From contig OMZR01000027.1 in NCBI GenBank assembly GCA_900315575.1, positions 1-34,074 of the forward strand: a stretch of DNA of 34,074 nucleotides, read 5' to 3'. A program made the translations under genes and the position numbers. The notes beneath the pieces are model-generated. The model was not told where the DNA came from. It saw only the letters and a program-made list of their open reading frames with translations, and did no database searches. This stretch comes from an uncultured Veillonellaceae bacterium. GTDB lineage: Bacteria > Bacillota > Negativicutes > Selenomonadales > Selenomonadaceae. The stretch's first letter is position 1, and every line of letters starts with the position of its first letter. Below are positions 1 through 6,773 of the stretch, piece after piece.

Positions 1-265
1 ACCTTTTCATACTGTTCATATTGGTTTTCGCCGCATTCTGTGTGGCTTGTTTGCCATGCTGGAAGATCGATATTCGCTACTGTCGTTGTTTCAAACTTTT
101 AGCCTCATCGGAAATGCCTGAGAGGATTTCCTGCCGGACGGGGCCGATGAGAACGGCTTGCAGGTTGCGCAGCATCTTCGCGAGATGTTCGCTTATGACA
201 GGGTTGGGCTTCTTTCTCCGCAGGACTTCCGACCAGATGCAGGTATCGACCAGAAACTCAGGCAT
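1..265 (-). pseudogene. VapC-type PIN-domain toxin, frameshifted and cut by the window edge
   Basis: The reading frame from the ATG at 265 begins MPEFLVDTCIWSEVLRRKK, a PIN-domain start with the first catalytic Asp in LVDT, and continues to EILSGISDEAK, matching VapC-type ribonucleases of about 130 residues. It hits a TAG at 77-79 after only 62 codons. Re-reading one base in the AAAA run just before KSLKQ opens a second frame to the left edge, so a single-base deletion is a plausible cause. The frame of the remaining C-terminal half is not certain because it shows no clear PIN motif. The ATG overlaps the stop of the antitoxin remnant, as in an ordinary vapBC operon. The protein is almost certainly non-functional, because the later acidic residues are lost. 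Confidence 0.65.
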
Positions 266-401
266 GACGATTCCTTTCAGCCTTGTAATCATAGCTTGCA
301 TCAAAATCCATCGTGCCGAAGGCGTCGATCAGCTCTTCTGCCTTGCGGCGCTGGATAAATTCTTTCAGTGCCAGCGTGACGGTCTCTTTTGAACAACAGA
401 T
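258..401 (-). pseudogene. VapB-type antitoxin, C-terminal remnant
   Basis: This frame, too short to stand out as an ORF, reads ETVTLALKEFIQRRKAEE followed by LIDAFGTMDFDASYDY and a basic end. This is the typical C-terminal half of a VapB antitoxin, in which the ETVTLALKEF helix follows the ribbon-helix-helix strand. Upstream in the same frame lies TAA at 402-404, with no start codon between, so the DNA-binding N-terminus is missing. The junction abuts the hairpin at 410-445. Its stop overlaps the VapC start (ATGCCTGA), so this was a vapBC operon before decay. Confidence 0.7.
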
Positions 402-409
402 TTATCTAC

Positions 410-445
410 AAGAAACCGGCCTTGCAGCTGCAAAGCCGGTTTCTT
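410..445. terminator. Intrinsic terminator-like hairpin
   Basis: A perfect 11-bp inverted repeat, AAGAAACCGGC / GCCGGTTTCTT, encloses a 14-nt loop. It lies just downstream of the minus-strand EIIB fragment and directly at the breakpoint of the VapB remnant. It has no long T tract, so it may only be a weak terminator. Confidence 0.55.
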
Positions 446-466
446 GCAAAATGGATTCGTCTGTGC

Positions 467-628
467 TTACTTCTTCAGCACGTCAAGGATTTTCTGCTCG
501 GTCTTTTCGACGCCGATGCCGCTGAGGAACGGCATGCCGTTGACGTAGGGCTTGCCGAAGTCCTTCTTGATGCGCATGGTCGTGACGATGAGGTCGACGC
601 CGTCGAGGTTGGCTTCGATTTCGGACAT
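467..628 (-). pseudogene. Galactitol-type PTS EIIB (GatB-like), C-terminal 53 residues
   Basis: The frame starts at ATG 628 and reads MSEIEANLDGVDLIVTT, then GKPYVNGMPFLSGIG and EKTEQKILDVLKK. This matches the C-terminal half of PTS EIIB subunits of the galactitol/lactose-type family, where the VDLIVTT strand precedes a conserved GMPF(L/V)SG loop. A full EIIB is about 95 residues and has its phosphorylated Cys near the N-terminus, which is absent here. The same frame continues upstream for only six codons (including EIR, fitting the family) to a TAG, so the N-terminal half has been deleted. An AGGAG lies before the ATG, probably by chance, since those bases also encode part of the ancestral protein. 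Confidence 0.7.
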
Positions 629-780
629 GCGGATCTCCTTTCGATGGCTCTACTTTACCATCGATTCCGTCGTAGTCATAGACGAGTGATTTCCATATTG
701 CGCGGAAACAAGGGCAGGAAAGCAAGCGATTTCCGCAGAGAGTGGAAAGACGCGCATGGCAGTTTCCGCATCCGGCGCAC

Positions 781-825
781 AAAAAAATAGCGACAGCCGC
801 TACAAAAATCGTAGCAGCTGCCGCT
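781..825 (-). terminator. Rho-independent terminator after the aldose epimerase gene
   Basis: Reading the minus strand, a 15-bp imperfect stem (AGCGGCAGCTGCTAC / GTAGCGGCTGTCGCT, with G-T pairs) closes a 7-nt loop and is followed by A and seven T residues (complement of 781-787). It sits 27 bp after the epimerase stop. Confidence 0.8.
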
Positions 826-851
826 GTTGAATGAGTTGAATGAAATGAAGA

Positions 852-1565
852 TTACCCCACCGTAATCGTATATTCCGCATGGAACGTCTTGCCCGGCGCA
901 AGTTTCTGCGTGCCGGCCTTTTCTGCAAATTCGCCGTCAAAGTCGGCGTAATCGGCGTGGCCGTACCAGGGTTCGAGGCAGAGGAACGGGGCGCCGCCTT
1001 TTTCCGGCATCCAGAAGCCCCAGTACGGGAAGCCCGGCGCGGAGATCGTGAGCGTTTTTTCGCTCTTCGTCGAGCGGATCGTGACGGCGTCGGATTTCAG
1101 GTCGTCGTACGCGCGGACGCCGCCTGCGAAGAAGGCATCGCTGAGCGGCAGTTTGTCGCCCGTAAAGCTCGCTTCTTTTTCGTGCGTGAAGAACACGCCC
1201 GGCGCGAGCTTCATGTTTTTCGCATCCTCTTTGCGGTTGAACTGGAGGTAGCAGTCTTCGAGCGTTTCGTCCGTCCAGCCGAGCGCGAAACGGATGGCGT
1301 CCTTTTTCTGCTCCACGAGCTCGAAGTCCGAGATGCGCGCGAGGCCGTGCGCGGGGAGCTCATACGTCTTGCCGCCGACGCGGTACTTTCCGTCCACGAG
1401 CTTGCCGACGATGGGGAACAGCAACGGCGCGCTGTACTTCCACCACGAGGGATCCCCGCGCCAGAGGTATTCCGTCTCGTCGGCGCGTTCCTTGATGGAG
1501 CGCAGTTCGGCGCCGTGGTCACGCACCTGCACGAGCAGTTCTTCATTTTCCAGCGAATACAGCAT
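852..1565 (-). CDS. Aldose 1-epimerase-like protein, internally deleted
   Basis: A 238-residue product of the GalM-like fold (hexose mutarotase or related sugar-binding epimerase). The N-terminus has the family pattern MLYSLENEELLVQVRDHG, then APLLFPIVGKL and the conserved ELPAHGLARISDFE. The C-terminus has the LEPWYG motif carrying the catalytic Glu. Between DETL and EDCYLQF, about 55 residues are missing compared with usual members of about 290. That segment normally holds the GGHP(A/G)F motif with the second catalytic His, so activity is doubtful even though the frame is open. I chose the ATG at 1565 because AAAGGACG lies 9 nt upstream, rather than the ATG at 1610. Neighbours are also decayed carbohydrate genes. 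Confidence 0.75.
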   Translation of the reverse strand: MLYSLENEELLVQVRDHGAELRSIKERADETEYLWRGDPSWWKYSAPLLFPIVGKLVDGKYRVGGKTYELPAHGLARISDFELVEQKKDAIRFALGWTDETLEDCYLQFNRKEDAKNMKLAPGVFFTHEKEASFTGDKLPLSDAFFAGGVRAYDDLKSDAVTIRSTKSEKTLTISAPGFPYWGFWMPEKGGAPFLCLEPWYGHADYADFDGEFAEKAGTQKLAPGKTFHAEYTITVG

Positions 1566-1685
1566 AAGGATTCGTCCTTTCCGTTTTCCAAATTTAAAAT
1601 ATGTCGCCAAACATGATGATACACGAAAACTTCCTGAAAATGTTTTCCAAAACAGCGGATTCCGCCTGTCATCGCTTTCCAGAAT

Positions 1686-2205
1686 TCACTTCTCCATCGC
1701 CTGCGTGAAGCTCTGCAAAAAATCATCATACGTCGGATGACGCAGGATCTCCCGCACGCCGTCCTTCTTCACGAGGTAGTCGAAGAGTTTCAGGAAGATC
1801 GTCTGCCAGTGCAGGAGCTGCGTCTTTGCGATGCTGATGAGGAAGACGACCTGCACGCGCTGCGCCTCCCAGACGACGGGCTTTTCGAGCGTCAGCACGG
1901 CAATCGTCGAGCGCACGGGATCGGCGTAGATGGGGTGCGGGATGGCGACGAGCTTGCCGAGAACGAGCGTACGAACGCCTGGAACCGCGCTTCCTGCGCC
2001 GCATCCACGGGTTCGAGCCGGCAGCCGCGCCGCGTGTCCGACGCGATGCGCGCGCCCTCTGCCGCGAGCTCCGCCTCCATGCTCCGAATGTCCGTGCGCA
2101 CCGTGCGCGACGACACGGCGAGGAGCTTTGCGATTCCGTCCCCGTCAGTGCGCCCTGCTCCTTCTGCAGCGCCTCGATGATGCGCCGTTGCCGAGCACTC
2201 AGCAT
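1686..2205 (-). pseudogene. BglG-family PTS regulator remnant (HTH fused by deletion to EIIA domain)
   Basis: Three frames together carry pieces of one PTS-controlled transcription regulator. Frame one gives MLSARQRRIIEALQKEQGALTG. After a one-base shift near 2140, frame two gives DGIAKLLAVSSRTVRTDIRS, an HTH_11-type helix-turn-helix. A second shift near 1960 enters VLGKLVAIPHPIYADP and then VQVVFLISIAKTQL, the fructose/mannitol-type EIIA domain with its phosphorylatable His in IPHP, ending FLQSFTQAMEK. The two PRD domains and EIIB-like domain that normally lie between (about 400 residues) are gone. With the EIIB stub and epimerase, this points to a lost sugar-PTS operon. Confidence 0.75.
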
Positions 2206-2349
2206 TTGCGCGTTCCCCCCTCTTCATTTCTACGCTTTGGTCCTATTGTATGATGATTTGGGCGTTCAAGGAAGTCAGATTTTTTCCTAACTGCGACGGA
2301 AGGATGCCGCCTGCCACACTATTTTTTCCGCAAGCGCGGAACACGGCGC

Positions 2350-2381
2350 AAAAAAATACAGCCCGCCGTCCGGCAGTCTGC
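2350..2381 (-). terminator. Probable terminator of the relB-vapC operon
   Basis: On the minus strand, 22 bp after the toxin stop, GCAG-act-GCCG-ga-CGGC-ggg-CTGT forms an interrupted stem followed by A and seven T residues (complement of 2350-2356). The intervening 2206-2403 stretch otherwise shows no gene. Confidence 0.55.
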
Positions 2382-2403
2382 AAAGCATCTTTATGTCCCT
2401 TTC

Positions 2404-2805
2404 TTACAACGTCCAATCTTCGACGGCAAGGCCGTCGATTCTGGAAAATTCTCGCGTATTGTGCGTCACGAGAGTGCCGTTTTCCGTCATCGTAATCGCA
2501 GCAATCAAAAGATCATTTGCGCCGATGACCTGCCCCTTCGCTTCGAGATCCGCGCGGATGCGCCCATAGCATTCTGCCGCGCGGCGAGTAAAGGGCGCGA
2601 CCTCAAACGGATGCAGGAACTTTCGATACAGCTGGATTGTCTTTGCGTAATCACGGCTCTTTCGCGCACCGTATTCGATCTCGGCCAAGACCACCGAAGG
2701 AATGACAATCGCCATCGCAGGGACGTGCTCAAAATGCGGCACGATGGCTGGATATTTCCCGTTCAATGCGTAAATGATGATATTCGTGTCGAGATAATAT
2801 TTCAT
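2404..2805 (-). CDS. vapC: PIN-domain toxin ribonuclease, VapC-type
   Basis: A 133-residue protein with the complete PIN-domain acidic set: D6 in YYLDTN, E42 in LAEIEYG, D98 in GANDLLIAA, and the terminal THNTREFSRI segment. Family members are Mg2+-dependent ribonucleases, often cutting initiator tRNA or rRNA loops, and are inhibited by a cognate antitoxin. The ATG overlaps the stop of the upstream RelB/DinJ-type antitoxin by 4 nt, giving translational coupling. Unlike the VapC remnant at the left edge, every expected motif is present and length is normal, so it is probably active. The target RNA cannot be read from sequence. Confidence 0.9.
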   Translation of the reverse strand: MKYYLDTNIIIYALNGKYPAIVPHFEHVPAMAIVIPSVVLAEIEYGARKSRDYAKTIQLYRKFLHPFEVAPFTRRAAECYGRIRADLEAKGQVIGANDLLIAAITMTENGTLVTHNTREFSRIDGLAVEDWTL

Positions 2806-3074
2806 AACGATACATCCTCCGGCGGAACATCCTTCGGTTCTTCGTCAAAGCCGAGGTCTGCTCCTTTGCCGAACAGCGCAAAAAAGCCTGGCTCGTACGT
2901 GCTTTTTGCATCCTGCGCGACATCGAGTTCGAGACTGCAAGGATATTTCTGCTGGATGACGGTCTGGCGCAAGAACATATTTAGTGCTGTCGTCAAGTTC
3001 AAGCCGAGCGCCTCATAGATTTTCGATGCTTGTTCTTTCAGTGCTTCATCCGTCCGAAACGATACCATCGTCAT
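2802..3074 (-). CDS. RelB/DinJ-family antitoxin
   Basis: A 90-residue protein opening with TMVSFRTDEALKEQASKIYE and GLNLTTALNMFLRQTV. This is the ribbon-helix-helix dimerisation and DNA-binding module of RelB/DinJ antitoxins. The acidic C-terminus (DLGFDEEPKDVPPEDV) fits a toxin-wrapping tail. It would neutralise the PIN toxin downstream and repress its own promoter. GGAGG lies 7 nt before the ATG at 3074. RelB/DinJ antitoxins usually partner RelE/YafQ toxins; pairing with a PIN toxin is less classical but occurs in Firmicutes. Confidence 0.85.
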   Translation of the reverse strand: MTMVSFRTDEALKEQASKIYEALGLNLTTALNMFLRQTVIQQKYPCSLELDVAQDAKSTYEPGFFALFGKGADLGFDEEPKDVPPEDVSL

Positions 3075-3094
3075 ACGACCACCTCCATATTTAC

Positions 3095-3122
3095 ATTATA
3101 TGGCGTGTATGTACATTGTCAA
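3095..3122 (-). promoter_or_regulatory. Promoter and probable operator of relB-vapC
   Basis: On the minus strand there is a consensus TTGACA (complement of 3117-3122), a 16-bp spacer, and TATAAT (complement of 3095-3100). The spacer contains the palindrome ATGTACAT (3109-3116), well placed for autorepression by the ribbon-helix-helix antitoxin. Confidence 0.75.
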
Positions 3123-3125
3123 GTT

Positions 3126-3470
3126 TTATTCTTTTCTGCTTTCAGACTCCAGCTGTTCCTTGTACTGCCGTCCCCATTCGCGCAGGCTGTCGAGGATCGG
3201 GCGCATGGATTCGCCGAGGGGCGTCAGGCGGTATTCGACGTGCGGCGGCACTTCGGGGAACACGATGCGCTCGACGATGCCGTCTTCTTCGAGCGAGCGC
3301 AGGCTGTCCGTCAGGACTTTCTGGCTGATGCCGTCGAGGTCGCGCTTGAGCTCGTTGAAGCGCCACGCGCGTTGCAGAAGGTCCCGCAGGATCAAGAGTT
3401 TCCATTTGCTGCCGATGAGCGCAACCGTCGTTGCGACAGGGCACTCGGGGAGTTCTGCTTTCGTTTTCAT
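3126..3470 (-). CDS. HxlR-family winged-helix transcriptional regulator
   Basis: A 114-residue HxlR protein: Cys11 in the usual N-terminal ECPV segment, the IGSKWKLLILRDLL helix, the RFNELKRDLDGISQKVLT recognition region, and the wing PPHVEYRLTPLGESM. HxlR regulators bind DNA as dimers. Several (YodB, HypR) sense electrophiles or oxidants through the N-terminal Cys and control a neighbouring oxidoreductase. Here it is divergent from the ACGX-type RiPP cassette and the broken quinone oxidoreductase, so that promoter is the obvious candidate target. The link between an HxlR regulator and the peptide system is inference from position only. Confidence 0.9.
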   Translation of the reverse strand: MKTKAELPECPVATTVALIGSKWKLLILRDLLQRAWRFNELKRDLDGISQKVLTDSLRSLEEDGIVERIVFPEVPPHVEYRLTPLGESMRPILDSLREWGRQYKEQLESESRKE

Positions 3471-3505
3471 TGAAAAGATTCCTCGCTTTCCAAAAATCTC
3501 TCTCC

Positions 3506-3534
3506 ATTGTAAAGCGCACCGCGCGCATGGGCAA
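3506..3534 (-). promoter_or_regulatory. Promoter of the hxlR gene
   Basis: On the minus strand, TTGCCC (complement of 3529-3534), a 17-bp spacer and TACAAT (complement of 3506-3511) lie 36 bp upstream of the regulator start. Confidence 0.55.
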
Positions 3535-3542
3535 GGAGTTAC

Positions 3543-3576
3543 AAAAAGGTGCCTACGAAATAAAAAAGTGCGTACT
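3543..3576. promoter_or_regulatory. Direct repeats, candidate HxlR operator
   Basis: AAAAAGGTGCCTAC (3543-3556) is repeated as AAAAAAGTGCGTAC (3562-3575), with 12 of 14 bases identical and 19 bp (nearly two helical turns) between starts. It lies in the divergent region, just upstream of the hxlR promoter elements and 90 bp before the RiPP precursor start. Confidence 0.6.
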
Positions 3577-3661
3577 GTTCCCGCCTGCCGTCTTCTGCTA
3601 TCTTAAAGGCACGGAAGCTATTCCGCAATCGTTCACAACTCGTCATACGGAGGGAAACATC

Positions 3662-3847
3662 ATGGCACTTTCGAATCTCTACAGCTGGAAGAAAAACGTC
3701 GTTGCAAAGAGCATGGAAGGGTCCGCCTGCGGCTCGAGCGACAAGCTCCTCGGCGCAGCGTGCGGCTCGGGCGACAAGCTCGTCGGCGCGGCCTGCGGCT
3801 CCGGGGACAAGCTCATGAGCTCGGCTTGCGGCTCGGGCGACAAATAA
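3662..3847 (+). CDS. RiPP precursor peptide, ACGX-repeat type
   Basis: A 61-residue peptide. Residues 1-20 (MALSNLYSWKKNVVAKSMEG) look like a leader. Residues 21-61 are four tandem units of 11 residues built on (G/S)(A/S)ACGSGDKL(V/M), with Cys at 23, 34, 45 and 56, exactly 11 apart. The DNA repeats as 33-bp units with a few synonymous and nonsynonymous differences, and the peptide ends on the last GDK. GGAGGG lies 7 nt before the ATG. It sits one base upstream of a radical SAM/SPASM gene, the classic arrangement of a RaS-RiPP substrate and its maturase. It resembles the ACGX-repeat peptide family I recall from bioinformatic definitions. I know of no characterised product. No double-Gly cleavage site is visible, and no protease or exporter lies nearby. 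Confidence 0.85.
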   Translation: MALSNLYSWKKNVVAKSMEGSACGSSDKLLGAACGSGDKLVGAACGSGDKLMSSACGSGDK

Positions 3848-3848
3848 A

Positions 3849-4913
3849 TTGAAGCAGCCCTATTTTGCCTTTCAATGGCACATCACGGAGGCGTGCGACC
3901 AGCGTTGCAAGCATTGCTATATTTTCGCGGGGCACGAGGAAAAGGCGCTCGCCTCGATGCGCTGGGAGGACATGACGACCGTCCTCGACCAGATCGACGA
4001 TTTCTGCACGGTCTACGGTCGCCAGCCCTACCTGTACCTGACGGGCGGCGATCCGATTCTCCATCCCGATTTCTGGCCGCTCCTCGAGCTGCTCGCCCTC
4101 CGCAAGATTCCCTTCACGATCATGGGCAATCCCTTCCACCTGACGCCAGAAATCTGCGCGCGGATGCACCGCCTCGGCTGCCGCCGCTATCAGCTGTCCA
4201 TCGACGGCATCGAAGCGACGCATGACTGGTTCCGGAGGCCCGGCTCGTACCAGGCGACGCTCGCGGCCATCCCGATGATCAACGCGAGCGGCATGCGCTC
4301 GCTCGTCATGACGACGGTCTCTGGGAGAAACATCGACGAGGTGCCCGGCATCTGCGATGCCGTCGTGCAGGCGGGCGCGAAAGTCTGGGCATTCGCGCGC
4401 TACTGCCCGACGAGCGAGGAAAAGACGACGGACATCGCGCCGCTGCGCTACCGCGAATTGCTCGCCGTGCTCGACGCGAAATTCCGCGCGTACGAGGCGC
4501 AGGGCGTCGATACGTGGTTCAACCGCAAAGACCATCTCTGGACGCTGTACCAATACGAGACGGGCGCATTCCAGATCCCGAAGGACGCCGACCCCGACAC
4601 GATCTACGCGGGCTGCAACTGCGGGAACGGCCATATCACGATCCTGCCGAATGGCGACATCTACGCCTGCCGCCGCGTGAAGGACAGCCGCGTCGGGAGC
4701 ATCTTCACCGACCGCCTCGCCGATGTCTGGGTGTCGGAAATGGAAGCGTATCGCGACTACGGCCGCTTCGCGAAATGCAGCCGATGCGAGCTCAAAGCCT
4801 GGTGCCGCGGCTGTCCCGGCGTCGCGAGCGGCACAAGCGGCGACTTCTACGCCGCCGACCCGCAGTGCTGGAAGCAGGTCGAAGGATATGACGAAAGCGA
4901 GGAAGCAAAATGA
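3849..4913 (+). CDS. Radical SAM/SPASM peptide maturase (ACGX-type system)
   Basis: A 354-residue enzyme. The radical SAM cluster motif is C16-x3-C20-x2-C23 (ACDQRCKHC), followed by the SAM-binding TGGDPILHP. The C-terminal SPASM domain for auxiliary Fe-S clusters includes C256, C258, C274 and the set C310-x2-C313-x5-C319-x2-C322, plus C340. Such enzymes install thioether or other carbon crosslinks in peptides; the repeated Cys in the preceding precursor is the likely substrate. It starts with TTG one base after the precursor stop (TAAATTG), without its own clear ribosome site, implying translational coupling. Its stop overlaps the next start by 4 nt. There is no recognisable RRE-type peptide-binding domain at the N-terminus, since the motif begins at residue 16. 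Confidence 0.88.
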   Translation: MKQPYFAFQWHITEACDQRCKHCYIFAGHEEKALASMRWEDMTTVLDQIDDFCTVYGRQPYLYLTGGDPILHPDFWPLLELLALRKIPFTIMGNPFHLTPEICARMHRLGCRRYQLSIDGIEATHDWFRRPGSYQATLAAIPMINASGMRSLVMTTVSGRNIDEVPGICDAVVQAGAKVWAFARYCPTSEEKTTDIAPLRYRELLAVLDAKFRAYEAQGVDTWFNRKDHLWTLYQYETGAFQIPKDADPDTIYAGCNCGNGHITILPNGDIYACRRVKDSRVGSIFTDRLADVWVSEMEAYRDYGRFAKCSRCELKAWCRGCPGVASGTSGDFYAADPQCWKQVEGYDESEEAK

Positions 4914-5564
4914 AGGCCACGAAAACCATGAAAGCCGTCGTCATCGACGGCATCACGCCGGCAAGCGCCGTGCATCTCACGGATGCCCCCGTGCCGCGCG
5001 TCCGCCCCGGCTGGGTGCTCGTGCGCGTGAAAGCGTTCGGCCTGAACCATTCCGAGCAGATTCTGCGGCTTGAAGAAATCACGGAGGGCTACATTCAGAA
5101 GCCCGTCATCCCCGGCATCGAATGCGTCGGCGTGCTCGAAGACCCATCGGACACGGGCTGGCAGAAAGGCCAGACCGTTGTCGCGCTCATGGGCGGCATG
5201 GGGCGGAGCTTTGACGGCAGCTACGCCGACTACGCGCTGCTGCCCGCGCGTCCTCCGCGACACGCTGCGCGCCGTCGCGCCCACAGGATTCGTCTGCCAC
5301 ACCGGCGTCCTCGGCGGGCAATACGTCCTCGATGATTTCGACCCCATCAAGGACATCCCGAACGGCGTCTACCTCACAGGATTCTTCAGCAACACGCCGA
5401 CGCCCGCCGTCATAAACGACCTCTTCGCCTTCCTCGCCCTGCACTGCCTCCATCCCCGCATCGGCGCATCCTACGATTTCGCGCACATCCGAGATGCCTG
5501 CGTCGCGCTCGACGAAGGCAGGGTCAATGGCAAGATTGTCGTGACCGTTAGTGAAGGCTTGTAA
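4910..5564 (+). pseudogene. Zinc-type alcohol dehydrogenase/quinone oxidoreductase, deleted and frameshifted
   Basis: The first frame gives MKAVVIDGITPASAVHLTDA, a GroES-like medium-chain dehydrogenase start, with GLNHSEQILR, the PVIPGIECVG motif and SFDGSYADYALLPA. At about 5248 it leaves frame; the +1 frame continues LRDTLRAVAPTGFVCHTGVL and ends RVNGKIVVTVSEGL, a normal C-terminus. About 130 residues, covering the whole Rossmann NAD(P)H-binding domain, are absent at the junction. It overlaps the maturase stop by ATGA, so it was co-translated with the RiPP cassette. MDR oxidoreductases are frequent neighbours of HxlR regulators, so the RiPP genes may have been placed between a regulator and its ancestral target. 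Confidence 0.85.
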
Positions 5565-5589
5565 CATTTGCACAACAATAACGCGAAAA

Positions 5590-5616
5590 CCTCCACGGAA
5601 CCGCTGTCCATGGAGG
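5590..5616 (+). terminator. Terminator of the RiPP operon
   Basis: CCTCCACGGA / TCCATGGAGG pair with one mismatch around a 7-nt loop. The stem is extended by flanking CGAAAA and CTTTCG, and pyrimidine-rich sequence follows. It lies 25 bp after the oxidoreductase pseudogene. Confidence 0.65.
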
Positions 5617-5729
5617 CTTTCGTTATCTTCTTCTCAAAGTTCGTTATTCGTCATTACAGGAATGCTCCCTAATTCTCTTTCATTGTATCATAGATGAATT
5701 GCAATGTCTCATGATTTGGTTTCAAACGC

Positions 5730-6773
5730 TCATGCATTTTCCAGGAGCTCCGTTTTTCTCCATCCTTCTCCAACAACATCTTCCCAGAGCGCGGCGAATG
5801 CTTTCTGCACTTCTTCCCAACCGCTCTGTCTGAGGACGTATGACAGCAGGGCGCGCTTCCATTCGTTTGCATGATATTTCATCATCCTGCTGTGGAGCGC
5901 GGGAAAGATCTGGCAAATGCCCTGCTCGACCTGTCGCGCGGTTTCGAGCACGGTTTCGGCGTCTTCCAGGGAAAGCGGCGCCTCCATGAGTGTTTTGACG
6001 ATTTGGAGACGCTCCGCAATGGCAGCACAGATGCGCTCGATTTCTCCTGCCGGTGTCGCGGCGTGGAGCTCGGTTGCATCTTCCGGGCGGATGACACGGC
6101 AGCTGACGATGCGCCGGTCTCTTGCTGTACCCGCGTCGCCCGAGAGCACGACAGAACGCACGCGATAGGCAGCACCTTCGCCAAGAGTCTCGGCACGCCG
6201 CCACCAATCAGAGTGCTCCGAGGAGACGATGAACATCCCCCAGGGCTTCACGGTCCGCAAAAGCGGTTCCGCTGCCGCGGACGGTACGCCCGCTTCTGCG
6301 GAATCCTCGATGACGAGTACGTCAACAGCCTGCTCTGGCAAGAGCAGCGCCTGCCAGTCCATATGGATGGGGCTCCAAGCTCCCTCTCGTGCACCATTCA
6401 GATGCCAGATCTGCGTCCCTGCATGAAAGGTGCGCAAAATATCTGCAAACATGCCCTCCCACGCATGGGCGCGCCCGCCTGCCCAGAGGATTCGGAGCGG
6501 ATGGACTTTCTCGAGGAGCTTCCGCCAGAGAAGAAGCAGCAGGAGCGCGCAGTCCGCCTCGCCAGGTGCGAGAAAGCCGAGAAGCTTCTGCAGGAGACGG
6601 TCATGCACGGACACCAGCTGCGACGCCTCATCTGCAGGGTCTTCCAGCGCGAACGTCTGGATGGCGCTGTGGTTCTCGTACGGTGCCATCGTATGGACGA
6701 GACAGTCCCACCGTCCGTCGACGCGCTGCGCCTCATAGCGATAGCGCTCTTTTTGTGGAAACTGGAAGTTCAT
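5730..6773 (-). CDS. Unknown protein with a possible Rossmann-like domain
   Basis: A 347-residue soluble protein that I do not recognise. The centre (about residues 90-200) has a pattern suggestive of a class I methyltransferase or other Rossmann fold: LRILWAGG, then IWHLNG, then VDVLVIEDSAEAG, then LLRTVKPWGMFIVSSEHSDW. The glycine loop is not a standard SAM motif, so this is tentative. The C-terminal third is helical (EIERICAAIAERLQIVKTLM onward). Its ATG overlaps the glycosyltransferase stop by 4 nt, so the two are co-translated and probably act on the same surface glycan or glycoprotein. No signal peptide or membrane segment is seen. Confidence 0.6.
   Translation of the reverse strand: MNFQFPQKERYRYEAQRVDGRWDCLVHTMAPYENHSAIQTFALEDPADEASQLVSVHDRLLQKLLGFLAPGEADCALLLLLLWRKLLEKVHPLRILWAGGRAHAWEGMFADILRTFHAGTQIWHLNGAREGAWSPIHMDWQALLLPEQAVDVLVIEDSAEAGVPSAAAEPLLRTVKPWGMFIVSSEHSDWWRRAETLGEGAAYRVRSVVLSGDAGTARDRRIVSCRVIRPEDATELHAATPAGEIERICAAIAERLQIVKTLMEAPLSLEDAETVLETARQVEQGICQIFPALHSRMMKYHANEWKRALLSYVLRQSGWEEVQKAFAALWEDVVGEGWRKTELLENA

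Noticed and set aside
879..1616. Long plus-strand open frame opposite the epimerase
   Set aside because: It is an antisense shadow with Arg/Ala/Glu-rich composition, no ribosome site and no family match; the minus frame has clear motifs.
3719..3847. 33-bp tandem repeats considered as a CRISPR or satellite
   Set aside because: Units are in frame, contiguous without spacers, and differ mostly in ways that keep the ACGSGDK core, so they are coding repeats of the peptide.
5672..5737. A 22-codon minus-strand frame after the unknown protein, reading MHERLKPNHETLQFIYDTMK
   Set aside because: It looks protein-like and has a weak GGAG upstream, but it is very short, overlaps the end of the preceding gene, and has no recognisable family. 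It could be the tail of a deleted gene.
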